This document shows positions 1 to 11,828 of a DNA stretch of 64,000 nt, in pieces. The notes under the pieces are model-generated. The model made no database searches. It was not told where the DNA came from and worked only from the letters and a program-made list of their open reading frames with translations. This DNA is from Alisma plantago-aquatica. Its lineage: Eukaryota; Streptophyta; Magnoliopsida; Alismatales; Alismataceae. Where the stretch lies: positions 1,332,884,415 through 1,332,948,414 of the forward strand of contig OY856409.1 in NCBI GenBank assembly GCA_963693085.1. The letters run 5' to 3'. Every line of letters begins with the position of its first letter. Position 1 is the stretch's first letter. Both the position numbers and the translations under genes were made by a program.

Positions 1-1819
1 TACTTCTATGATACCCATTGGTTCATGAAATGGATACCAAGACTAAAACCATCTGATTATTTGGTCACTTAGCCAAAAAAAACCATCAGATTCTATGTAT
101 GCAAGACCATCGAATCATTTTAGGACTTAACCAAAATAAGTTCATGTGGTTAGTATATCCATCAGTTTATGAAAAAGTACATATAAGACCATCGATTCAT
201 TTCTAAACCCTAGGTTCATTCAAGTGAAGTCATCCGTTCATTACTTTAGTGGGGTTTATGACATTCACACTAAGGTCATCATTACTTTCCTTAAACAAGT
301 CCATCATATTTAGGTTATTAGAGAACACCATCGTTCTTTTCACTTAAGAGTAAAACAACAAGGCATATACTAGACAAACCATCAGTTCCTTTACCATAAT
401 AAAAATAAGTTCTATCACTTTTTATGTCCTACCACCCTTTCATCATCTTCAATTCCAAAACAATTTATATTCATGAAAGAAGAGAATATATACATATGAA
501 CAAAGGCTAGTTAACATCAGAAAGCCACTTTTCATGTATGTGAAAATAGTTTACAAGGATAATCATCTACTATATCAACTATGTTTTAGGTATAATCTAA
601 ATGAAGCAAGTTAAGAGCAAGCTAGAAAATGGGATGAAGGTTATATAACTCGCTTCTAGATAGGTTATGAAGATCTAAACAACAAGCTATCTCAAAGAGA
701 TAAGATGAAACCCTAACTTGCATGTGCAAGCTCCAAAACAGCTCCTTCCTCAAGATCAAGATGAAACTAGGGCAAAGAGAGAAGAAATGGAGATATTCAT
801 CCACATGTGCATAACTGCACTTAAAGAAAACTAGGATTTCTTCCAAGGAACAAGGAAGTAGAGAGAGAACAATAAGGAATTATATAGAGATGAATAACTC
901 ACTTGGTTAGGTCAAGATCTAGGTTAGAAACCCTAGAGTTGCTTCATCAAAACCCTAAAGCAACATGCATTCGAGCTCCACCCAAGATTTGGCCTTCAAG
1001 AGCTTCTCCTTCTCCACCAAGCAAGGGGTTGAGCCTCCCAAACAATAATAAGAAGAAGAGAGTGTAAATGGTTCGTTTGGGTGGAAGGAGAGAGGTATAT
1101 AAAGCTTAGGATGAAAGACATAAGTGGCTAGAGGTGTCAAAAAATGCATGCCATGTGTCAAAAAGCCAAAAAAAATGTCATAATCCATGCATGCAAAACT
1201 TCCTTTGGATCTTTTCATGGTTTTCCATAATTTCTTGTCTTAGTAAGACCATCAAGATGTATTATTAGAGTCCCCATTAGATCTTTCATAGGTAACGTTA
1301 AAAACCTATCGATTCTTTCACTATACTTAGCCATTTTGCTCAAACTGACCACTCATTGGCCATCAAGGACAAGACATAGGACCCTCAACTACAAGGAGGG
1401 CCCTTTGGATCTTTTTCCCTCAAGGTGATACCATCGAATCTTTTATACACTTAGAAAAATCGTCAACATACTACGATGAAACCATAAATTTCCAACTTAC
1501 CAAGGGGGAATCAATAAATCAATGGTGCACCTAGGTATATAAGTATGTAAATATATCAAACATAAAGTATAGTATTATGAATCATAAAATCATGAAATAA
1601 CATTACATAAAAAACCCTATAATTGGTTAAATTGCATAAAGGTCCCTATAAGCACACAAATTGCATAACTTACACAAACAATGTCTGATTTGGACCCAAC
1701 TTGAAGCTTAGATTTATCAAATGATTTAAAAACTTATCTTAGTGTTTAATTAAGGAACTAAGCATCCAATTAAGTTAATTAAGCATGGTTATACATAAAT
1801 CAAGGTTAGGGGTCCTACA
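1..1819 (-). mobile_element. 3' LTR (partial) of a minus-strand Ty3/gypsy element
   Basis: Read on the minus strand, the segment starts at 1,819 with TGTAGGACCCCTAACCTTG, a typical TG-initial LTR end. It directly follows a purine-rich stretch (AGGGGTTATGGT in sense) and the end of the integrase region. The LTR runs off the left window edge, so its length and CA end are unseen. The opening resembles those of the LTR-like segments at 59,412 and, more distantly, 4,193, including the phrase about T-rich 'gcaaattacc' blocks. From about 45 to 400 a motif of the form ACCATC-R-ATTC-ATT (plus-strand view) recurs every 25-50 bases with drift. No coding sequence is seen. The assignment is by position and end structure; the other LTR is not in view. 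Confidence 0.6.
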
Positions 1820-1895
1820 ACCATAACCCCTAACATGGATTTCTCCCTCAAAATCCTACGCAAACAAGGACGAGTACTTCCTATGCATCTCATCC

Positions 1896-4192
1896 TCTCA
1901 TTCCCATGTGGCTTCCTCCATGAAATGATGATGCCACAAAACCTTCACCAAGGCTATATCCTTCTTCCTCAAAATCTTCATACGCTTATCAAGGATTAAC
2001 ATAGGACTTTCCACATAAGAAATATCCTCCTCCAACTCACCTCCACTGGCTGGATCATTTTCTCTGTATATGGGTGACACTTTCTTAGCATGGAGACATG
2101 AAAGACGTTGTGAAATATGTGCAACTCTAGCGGTAACTCCAACTTGTATGCCACATTTCCAACTTGTGCCAAGAGGGTAAGGTCCCATAAACCTAGGAGC
2201 CAACTTACCCTATTTACAAACATCAGCACACCCTTCCAAGGGGAAACATTGATATACACCTTGTCTCCCACTTGTAACTCTAATAGTCTGCAACGATTAT
2301 TGGCATACTACTTCTTTCTAGCCTGGGATACTTTCAAATATTCATGTATCACCTTGACCTTCTCTGTATTATGTTGCACTAATCCAGGACCCAAAAGTTG
2401 ATACTCACCTGTCTCATACCACCAAAGACATGAATGACAACGTCTCCCATATAAAGCCCCATATGATGCCATGTCTATACTCCTCTAATAACTATTATTG
2501 TAAGCAAACTCAATCAAACTCATGTGCACATCCCAATTGTCAGGAAACTGTAGAATACGTGCCCTCAAAAGATCTTCTAATGCTTGGATGGTCCTCTTTG
2601 ACTACCCATCTGCCTACAAGAGAGAAGTTGTACTAAACCTCAGACGTATCCCCAAAATTGTATGCAAAAATTCTCAAAACCAAATTGTAAGCTATGGACC
2701 TTTGTCAGATACTATGGTAACTGGGATGCCATGCAGACAAACTATCTCATCAACATATATTTGTACCAACTTCTCCATTGTATATGTTGTCTTGACTGGA
2801 AGGAAGTGAGTTGACTTGGACAGCCAATCAACTATCACCCAAATGAAATTTTGACCTTTTGCTATCATGGGAAGACCAACCACAAAGTCCATGGTTATAT
2901 GATCCCATTTCCACTATGGTATTGTCTAAGGTTGCAATGTCCCTGCATGCTTCTGATGTTCTGCCTTGACTTGTTGAAAAATTGGACACTTAGCAACGAA
3001 CTCCTCACATCATGCTTCAGACCTGGCTACCTATACAAATATTTCAAATTATGGTATATCTTTGTACTACCGGGTTGCATCACGTACATTGAGGAATGAG
3101 CCTCCCTCAGGCCATAAATGTCTGGAACCACTGTCCGGTTGTGAAAGCAAACTTTCCCATAATATGACTCATGAAAGCTATCATGCTTCCCACTGCCGAA
3201 CTCTGATTTGATGTTTTGTAACACTATCATTATTTTGTGCATCTCTGATTAGTTGTATCCAGGTAGTCTTAACTTGCAACTATGCAAGCAACCCTACCAA
3301 CAGAGATACTTCCAACTATACATTCATCTTGAAAAGTGATAGCAACATGCCCCACTTGTGACACACCATGGAATGTAATTATGCCTTGTCTATGTATGAT
3401 GATGAAGATGACTTCTGTCTCAATGCATCAACTACCACATTTGCCTTCCCTGGGTGATAGTCTATCATGCATCCATAGTCCTTGATCATCTCCATCCATC
3501 TCCTCTGCCTCATGTTCAACTCCTACTTTGAGAAGATGTACTGAAGGTTTTTGTGGTCTGTGAAGATGTGACACTTCTCCCCATAGAAATAGTGCCTCCA
3601 AATCTTCAGGGCATGAACCACTACAACTAACTCCAAGTCGTGTTTCAGGTAGTTCTCTTCGTGTTTCTTAAGTTATCGTGAAGAAAAAGAGATCACATGC
3701 TTGTCTTGCGTGAGCATGCATCCTAAATCATTCTTCAAAACATCACAAAAGACAATGTAACATTTCCCTTGCTCTAGTAGCACCAACATTGGAGAAATGG
3801 TCAACTTCTCCTTCAACATCTAGAAAGAACACTGACACTTGTCATCCCAGACAAAAAGAACACCTTTCCTAGTTAAATTTGTTAGGGGTAACACTAAAAC
3901 ACTATATTATTTATGAATCTCATGCAGTAATCTGCAAGCCTATGAAACTTCGAACTTCAGTTGGTGTCTTGAGATGTTCCCAATCCAACACTAACTCCAC
4001 CTTCTTTAGGTCTACATGTACAAACACCCTTATTAGATATGACATGACCAAGAAAAGACACCTCGATCAACCAGAACTCACACTTGTTGAACTTAGCATA
4101 CAACTAGTGCTGCCTCAACAATGCTAACACCTGGAAAAGATGTTGCTCATGATGGTGGTTGTCCTTGAGTATATCAAGATATCATCTATGAA
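1896..4192 (-). pseudogene. Ty3/gypsy pol remnant: RT 3' part, RNase H, integrase
   Basis: Reading on the minus strand from 4,192 down, the order is: the reverse-transcriptase box F-I-D-D-I-L-I-Y-S (the phenylalanine/isoleucine codons lie in the target duplication), the S-x-C-E-F-W and F-L-G-H motifs, the RNase H stretch [10 protein letters not shown] near 3,550, then W-M-E-M-I-K-D-Y-G-C near 3,490. The integrase core M-D-F-V-V-G-L-P starts at 2,892 and reaches H-G-I-P-V-T-I-V-S-D near 2,705. The integrase C-terminal segment (V-G-D-K-V-Y-I-N-V-S-P-W-K-G to H-N-V-F-H-V-S-M-L-R) lies at about 2,265-2,060. Several in-frame stops and frame changes break it, so it is dead. Domain order RT-RNaseH-IN is that of Ty3/gypsy. 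The N-terminal RT half lies 13.3 kb away at 17,501-17,766, beyond the inserted element. Confidence 0.9.
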
Positions 4193-5579
4193 TGTAACAT
4201 CCCTGACCTGGGTTATGTGTTAACCCTAGATTTTTTGCTTAATAAGGTTGAATAGATGCTTAATCTTATCTTGGGAAAAGTAATTAGGGCTCATGAGAAA
4301 CTTATGTTTCAATTTTGGTCTTGTTTGAACAATGTTGAAGCAATGTTTGCTTATTTTGGACTAAAGTGCAAATTACCCAAGTTGAGGGGTTAAATTGCAA
4401 ATGTTGCATGATAAGATGTTCCTCTGATGTTGATACATCATAACAATGAATATGATGTATTGGTATGGTTTTCACAAGCTTGGGCACCAAGATTAAGCTT
4501 GTAAAGCAATCCTTGTGCATTAAAACCTAGTTTTGGTGTAAAGTGCAATTTACCCAAGACCTAGGGTTCAATATGCAAATTACCACTTCAAAAAGATCCC
4601 TAATGTTTCTTGGCATCTTTTAGAGCAAATAAAATGAGAGGGGCGCCTCATTTTAATTAAGATTGGAGGAGAGAGAATCTTGATATTAAAATAATCAAGA
4701 TTTAATCCTAAGTGAAACCGTAATTCAATTTAGGGCAAAAATGAATGTATTAATTAAAGGGCCTTCAACCAAAATTAAAATTATTGGATTCAGATGTGTG
4801 TGGATTAGCTTAAAGCCTTGCAAAGGCACGATCATATCCTAAGGAGGTGAAATTCCACTCACCATTATAATAAGAAAAAGAATTTCCACTCAAATATGGA
4901 TATTCTTATTATAAGGGTTAAGGTGCTTAATTTCTTTTCCCTTAATTCATGGATAATGGAAGGGAACTCGGTGGGTATAGAGATGTCCTTGAATTCAAGG
5001 AACCAAGGGGGAAGTGGTGGCAACAATTTTGGAATTAAAAGACTTTTATAAAGAATTTTCTCTCTCATCAATTTTCTTATAAAAGTACCCTTTCCAAGCC
5101 AAAACAAAGGCTTTTTCGGATTGTTTTCTTTCCCCTTGCTTAAAAAACGACCAAGGAGCTGTGGAGGATCAGGAGGACGACCCCCAACCTGTTGGTAAGT
5201 TTCTTGACCTCCTTTCACCTTGAATCCATGGTGAAAATAAAAAATCAATGCATGATTTCTTCATATCTCGACCCCTCTTCAATTCTAACCAATTCTTTTC
5301 ACTCAAAGCTTGAGGACGACCCTTGGAATAGTGAAAGGAGTTGATTCCACCATTGTTTCCATGGGCTTGGAGCTTTGGATCTCAATTGGAGGCGGGTTTT
5401 ATAACTTGAACCCTTAATTTTATTATTGCAATCAATTCCTTATCAATTGGTGATCATTTCTACATTTCCGAAATTAAGTTTGGTTGATTGATGCAATCTC
5501 CATGGAAATCACATTAGATTTAGTGAGTTTTGAGCTTGATGATGATGAAATCATCATAAGCACACACCTCCCCAAATAT

Positions 5580-6465
5580 CTAGGGCAAACGGTTTCAATG
5601 TTGAGTCCAAACGGTTTCACCAAACCGTTTGGTGACCAAATAGTTTGCAAATTGTTTGGTGGTTTGAGTTCCAAACCGTTTGGAATGGTTGGCCCTTTGA
5701 GATGGTTGACCATTTGAAGATATATGCTGTGGTGCTTGGATCTTGATCCAATGGTTTCAAATTGGTTAATCTTGAAGGTTTCAATTGTGAATGATTCCTT
5801 AATTTCAAACCCTAATCAACTAAGTGCTGAATTTCCAATTGATTGAGATGATGTTTTGGGTTGATTGACCCAAACGGTTTCAAAACCGTTTGGGGATCAC
5901 CCAAACGGTCTCAAGACCGTTTGGGGGTTACCCAAGACCGTTTGGAGGTTTAGGGTTAAGTATGGCTAAGTGTTTGAAGGTCCAAAGGTACCAAATTGAA
6001 TTGCAACTAAGTGCTGATTTGATAATCAATCCAATGGTTCAAAACCCTAATTGAATGTCATGGATTTTGATGATGGAATGGGCAAATGGTCTCAAGACCG
6101 TTTGGAGATAAACCAAACGGTCTCAAGACCTTTGGTGGTCATCCAAGACCGTTTGAGGTCAGGTCATATCATGTGATGATGATAGTTCATCGATTTCAAT
6201 TGATTTGGTTCCACAATGTCAACCATTGATGGATCCTCGATTTAAAAACCATAAGTGATGGTTTCTTGATTATAAAACCTAGTTCAATTAGTTTCAAAAC
6301 CCTAAATCGAAGGTCTAATTGAATGGTGATTCATTGGTCCAATTGATGAATACCTTAGTGGTTCAATTTATAATTGGTCCATGGATTGAAACCTTGAGTT
6401 GATTGAGTGTTGAAGTACCTTTTTGGTCCAAGGTTTGGACCAAACGGTCTCAAGACCGTTTGGAG
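5580..6465. repeat. Cluster of short perfect dyads (AAACGGTC/GACCGTTT) in the 5' LTR
   Basis: At least eight dyads or half-dyads lie here. The commonest form has arms CCAAACGGTCT and AGACCGTTTGG separated by only CA (for example about 5,900-5,925 and 6,440-6,463). A second form has arms CCAAACGGTTT and AAACCGTTTGG (about 5,607-5,632 and 5,872-5,896). Some copies have mutated arms (6,092, 6,115) and some are single arms (5,934, 6,149). The same cluster recurs in the 3' LTR and in the solo LTR. Arms of 11 bases with a 2-base spacer can form cruciforms or RNA hairpins. The AACGG core is also the core of plant MYB3R (MSA) sites, which is only a possibility here. Confidence 0.85.
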
Positions 6466-7062
6466 ACCCAAAGTGCAAGCAGTTTCAATACCTACTTTTT
6501 CCAATTAGTTTCAAGTATAACTTGTTCAAATGGTTTTCAACCAATTGATGTATGAGAACCAAGATCATTAAGGGTCTAAGTAATTAACTTTGTGAAGATC
6601 AACATGGTTAATCCATTTGAACATCTCATATAATTGAAGGTCCAATATGGTGAACCTATTTAGATACTTAATGCAATTGAAGATTTCAATGGTTAACCCA
6701 AATGATCACTTTGTGGAATTGAAAGTTTAATTGGTCAATTCTTTTGAATTCCTTATATAATTGATGGTTTAATTGATTAGACCATTTGGACATCTAATAT
6801 GATCAAAGGTCAATCAGCTATGTGATTATTAGAGATATAGACCCATGATGATTGTGAAGGTTAACCCTAGCTATGTGTACTCAAGTGAAGAGTTGACCTA
6901 GATTAATCTTGGAGTAGTTAACATCCTAAAGAGGATGAGAGATAGAATGAGAGAGATGAATGCTTATATAATTAAGCCCTAATTCTCTCATTATGAGTAA
7001 ACTATGTGATGAGGGTTGATCCATAATAATTAGATCATGAAACCCTAATCAATGAGTCATAA

Positions 7063-7600
7063 TCCTAATTAGAGTAATGCTATGTGTGAAACCCTAATTA
7101 GAGCAATGCTATGTGTGAAACCCTAATTAGAGCAATGCTATGTGTGAAATCCTAATTAGAACAATGCTATGTGTGAAACCCTAATTAGAGCAATGCTATG
7201 TATGAAACCCTAATTAGAGCAATGCTATGTGTGAAACCCTAATTAGAGAAATGCTATGTGTGAAACCCTAATTAGAGCAATGCTATGTGTGAAATCCTAA
7301 TTAGAGCAATGCTATGTGTGAAATCCTAATTAGAGCAATGCTATGTGTGAAACCCTAATTAGAGCAATGCTATGTGTGAAACCCTAATTAGAGCAATGCT
7401 ATGTGTGAAATCCTAATTAGAGCAACGCTATGTGTGAAATCCTAATTAGAGCAATGCTATGTGTGAAACCCTAATTAGAGCAATGCTTTGTGTGAAACCC
7501 TAATTAGAGCAATGCTATGTGTGAAATCCTAATTAGAGGAAGGCTATGTGTGAAACCCTAATTAGAGCAAAGCTATGTGTGAAACCCTAATTTAGGGCAA
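7063..7600 (+). repeat. 29-bp tandem array with a telo-box in each unit (5' LTR)
   Basis: There are about 18 head-to-tail copies of a 29-base unit of the form CCCTAATTAGAGCAATG followed by CTATGTGTGAAA. Each junction spells AAACCCTAA, the plant telo-box, or its one-base variant AAATCCTAA. The two variants are interspersed along the array. There are no unique spacers, so this is a minisatellite and not a CRISPR. The 3' LTR has about two fewer copies. Confidence 0.92.
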
Positions 7601-9901
7601 AGCTGAGTGTTATCATAAATCCAGGGTGATGATGTAACCCTAACTTAGTGTAACAGTGAAGGAAGTCCTAATTTAATGGAAATTGTATATCCTAACCCTA
7701 ATTTGGGTATGAGGTAAGAGAAATGTTACTTAGATGTGAATAGAAAACCTTAATCCCTAAAATTTTGTATGGTGCATGAAACCCTAATACAGGGTAGTGC
7801 CACTAATCCTATGTGAAGACCTAGCATTGGGTGATGTGTTGTGAAATTTTAATTTCACATAATACTAGGTGAATCCTTGATATAAAAGGATGATTATATG
7901 AAACTCTATTGAAGAGTATTACTAGGTGAAATCCATAAATGTATGGAATATTCTATGTGAATCCTCAAGTTATAAATATGGAGAATACTATTCCTAATAA
8001 TGGAATAGTGATTAATGTTATGACAAATGTAACACCTAGAGAGGTTAATAATGAATATCCTTATATTAATAGTTCCTAACTCAAGGATGAGTCCATAGTA
8101 TTAGCAATGGTTGTATAATCTAAGTGAGTGACTAATGACCAATACTTTACATGATAAATGTGATGAACTGGTGCATAAAGTATTAGGATGGGGAATACCC
8201 TAATACAAGCTAAGTGTATGAACTCAAGTAAGATAAAGGTATTGAGGGAAGTGATACATCAAGATATGATAGATATCACATCCAACACCCCAATATTGGT
8301 ATACCTTGATGTGTTATAAGTCCAGGATAATTGGATGAATGATACATGAGATGTGTCATGTCAATGGTTACATTGAGATGCAATGTACTCTATTGAATGT
8401 AGGCTAACATGCATTATGAAAAGGTTAATCCAAACCTATAAACTATGATGTAATCATATTTTGGAAAAGATGAGAGAGAAACTCATGCTGTGTGTTGATA
8501 ATTCATTTAATGGTGAATGTTGAGAATAAATAAGTATGAATGAATACTTATGTTATCCATATTGATTTCCTTATTATGTGAACCCTAATGCAGAGTAATG
8601 TTGTGTGAAACCTTAATACAAGGTGATGCTATGTGAAGATCTAATGTAGAGTAATCCTATGTGAAGCTCAAATACAGACTAATGGGTTATGAATGAATAA
8701 GATAACCTTGTATTGCATGGCACTAATATAAAATTGTATCATGATTACTAATCATGCAGATATGTTGAAAAGATGAGCATAGCTAGGTATGGGCTATGAT
8801 GCTATGTTTATTGAGAATATTTTATAGGCTTTATAAGCCATCATATGCTTTGTGTAGTAAGAATCATTGAACTTTGTGTACTATGTGCAATACCTTATGT
8901 AGCAAGAATCATGATGTCCTTGGTCAGATGATCTGAAGGTATTAAGTTACCTAATAAATGGTAACAACTGTTCTATGATGAGATAAGGGTTCAAATACTC
9001 TGATTCTGTAATTATGATGATGAACCTGTTAAGAGGTGGAAATGTACTTGATGAGTTGAGGGATTAAGATCCCAATACTTTGTGAAAAGAGTATGGCTAC
9101 AGGCCATGACTCCACAATGACAATGCCAGGCATTAGATATATGATCTAAGCCTGAAGAGAGTTAATGTTGTAGTAATGATTCTATAGTGAATAAATGTTA
9201 TACATGTTCTTCATATTCCTTAAAGGATAAGTGACATGTTGTTCTATCAAGTTATAGCTGCAACGCTTTTGATAAGAATGATAATCTAATCTGTTAGACA
9301 TTGAATTAACTACTGTCAAACAAATATGATTCCTTTGTGTATATTTATCTTCTTAAGCTGCAATAATAATGTTTTTGGCGGAGAGTTATATCTCTCATTG
9401 GGACAATTTACAATTATCTCACCCCCATGGGAATCACATTTTTCAGTGGACGCAGACGAGGAGGCAGGAATCCTTCAGTAGGTGAAGGGCAGCAACAACA
9501 ACGGCAGGGACAGCAGTGAAGTCTCTGGTGGAGACACTAGCTGTTATGCCTTGTATAGATGTAGATAAAGTCCAATGTGTCGTCTCTGTACTCTCAGGTC
9601 CTCGGAGTAGTAGTTAGTGCTTTCGAGATTTTGGCTCAGTGCCTTGAGATTTTATACTGCCTGTGTTTAGCTTGACAGGACAGTTAATGCTTGTAATTCT
9701 CAAAAGGAGATGATACAAAATATGTACATGTGAACAAGAAAGTAAATATGTTACTTTGGTTCTATGTGAGAAAGTTTTCCTTTGATGGATCTTTTGATAA
9801 AAAAAAGGTTTTAATTTTTAGTGATTTTTGGTAATCCGCTGCTTAGTGAACGCTTCCGCATTAGTTAATTATGTTTTTATGAGTTGTATGCCACAATTAA
9901 G

Positions 9902-9913
9902 TGGTATCAGAGC
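9902..9913 (+). other. Primer-binding site (initiator tRNA-Met type)
   Basis: TGGTATCAGAGC lies six bases after the LTR end. It is the standard plant LTR-element primer site, complementary to the 3' end of initiator tRNA-Met. It fixes the 5' LTR/interior border and the + orientation of the element. Confidence 0.93.
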
Positions 9914-11040
9914 TCTAAGTTCGCTGAGTCTACAGAGACATAGGACTAAGGTTGTAGAGTTTGTTCTAAGTGTATTCCCGTTTATCTAATAGTATCTTCT
10001 GCTCACATAGGAGAAGAAGAACTTGAAAATGACTGGAGAACATTAGGAACACATTGCTAAGGGCAATGTTGTTGTACCAGAAGAGGGTGCATGGGACCAG
10101 GCAAGAGGAGAACAAGTGCCTAAGAATTCTTACCTTGACCTAATCAGGATAGAGAATCCTATGTTATGCTCTTGAAGGGCAAAATAGGACAACAGTAATG
10201 CATATAGAAGACTGGATACTAGTATTACAACCTAAGTTACCAGTCCTTAATGCATAAACTTTGGGCTTTGAAAGGATTCCTAAGTGACATGGTCATGTTA
10301 GAACAGTGGAAATGTGGGAAAGATTAATAAATGGCAAGAAAGTAGACTCTTCCATAAGTCTAGACAAACAGTACATCTGTGATGGTAGTGCCCAAGGAGG
10401 GGCCATAAGCTATGAATTAAGGTAAGGTCTCTATAATTCTAGAGACATCTGCCTAGATATTCTGAAAAACCAAAGTTTTTGGTGTCACCAGTGCAATAAA
10501 TGCCTAGTGCACCAGGGCAGTAGCCACTAAGTAAAGGTAAAAGCAGCAACATGAAAGAACTAGACACTATGTGTTGAGTCAACCTAAAGTGGTAGATAAC
10601 CATGAGGGGTAATAGTCAAATGAAATATATTCATCCTGATACTTCATTTCATGATTCTATGTGTTAAAGATATGAAAGTAGTTGTTTTTGAACTTCCTTT
10701 GACTAGTCCTATAAGGACACAAGGAAGATGAGAATTTACATTTTACTCAATGCTCTTTAAAATGTTTTATGATTTCTCTTATCTTTGTGATATAAGATGA
10801 AATATAGAAGTGATGCTTGGAGAAAATTTAGGAATGGAAAATCATGTGTGTATAATGATATAAAAAGTGAGGAATATGATAGTAAATAAAGTGCATACTA
10901 CCTAATCTCCATACTTATATACCATGGCCAGGTATATGATTATTGAAGATAAGGCAAGTATGAAACTCTTAGATTGTTATCTTTTTTATTACTCTGATCA
11001 AGTAGTCATTCTAAAACAATCTAGAGAGTATAATGTAATT

Positions 11041-11472
11041 AAAAAGGAAAAGTTATGTGAACATTCCCAACAAAAAGGAAAAGCTATGTGAACATTCCCA
11101 ACTAAAAAGAAGAGCTATGTGAACATTCTCAATAAAAAGGAAAAGCTATGTGAACATTCCCAACTAAAAAGAAGAGCTATGTGAACATTCTCAACAAAAA
11201 GGAAAAGATATGTGAACATTTCCAACTAAAAAGAAGAGCCATGTGAACATTCTCAACAAAAAGGAAAAGCTATGTGAACATTCCCAACTAAAAAGAAGAG
11301 CTATGTGAACATTCTCAATAAAAAGGAAAATCTATGTGAACATTCCCAACTAAAAAGAAGAGCTATGTGAACATTCTCAACAAAAAGGAAAAGCTATGTG
11401 AACATTCCCAACTAAAAGGAAAAGCTATGTGAACATTCCCAACAAAAAGGAAAAGCTAAGTGAACATTCCCA
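11041..11472 (+). repeat. 31-bp tandem array with a 62-bp higher-order unit
   Basis: There are about 14 copies of a unit of about 31 bases. Type A reads AAAAAGGAAAAGCTATGTG then AACATTCCCAAC. Type B reads AAAAAGAAGAGCTATGTG then AACATTCTCAAC. In the middle the types alternate A-B for five rounds, giving a 62-base dimer period, and both edges carry A-type monomers. The shared core GCTATGTG also occurs in the unrelated 29-base LTR array. Confidence 0.92.
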
Positions 11473-11816
11473 ATTACATAGAGTTTGCTAAGTGAATTTT
11501 ATGAATAAAGGATTACTGAGTGAATTCTCTTTGTTAGATATATATGTTTTTCCTTTTGATAAGTATTCTTGGGTGATGATAGAAGTATGCTCTTTTATGC
11601 TTTTTCCTTCCAATAATATGGACATCATATGTTAGGGGTTTATGCTTTGCATAAACATAAACATTGATAAGGTTGAACTAATGAAAGGAACCTTGTGTGG
11701 ATTACAGATCCATGATACCTCCATGATATTAAGATATTATGTGGAGACTTGAGAGTATGACAAATGAATAAATATGTTCCTCCTTTTTCCTGGGATTTCG
11801 GGGACGAAATTCTTGT

Positions 11817-11828
11817 AAGGGGTGGATA
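11817..11828 (+). other. Polypurine tract of the large non-coding element
   Basis: AAGGGGTGGATA precedes the 3' LTR start (TGTAACATCC at 11,832) by three bases. This is the normal place for plus-strand DNA priming. The upstream TTTCGGGGACGAAATTC context is typical of Ty3/gypsy elements. Confidence 0.8.

Larger units (their letters stand above)
4193..9895 (+). repeat. 5' LTR (5.7 kb) of the large non-coding element
   Basis: It starts TGTAACATCCCTGACCTGGG and ends at ATGCCACA directly before the primer site. Contents in order: an AT-rich opening, a T-G-G-T-A-A-G splice-donor-like site near 5,190, a cluster of inverted repeats (5,580-6,465), a 29-base tandem array (about 7,063-7,600), a long low-complexity stretch rich in 'ctatgtgaa' and 'aaccctaa', and a conserved block near 9,375-9,430 (GGCGGAGAGTTATATCTCT). 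That block is shared with the other family copies near 34,700 and 63,270. No TATA box could be assigned with confidence. Confidence 0.9.

Noticed and set aside
7063..7600. Possible CRISPR array (29-base repeats), also 11,041-11,472
   Set aside because: Units are strictly head to tail with no unique spacers, in plant DNA inside an LTR element. They are minisatellites.
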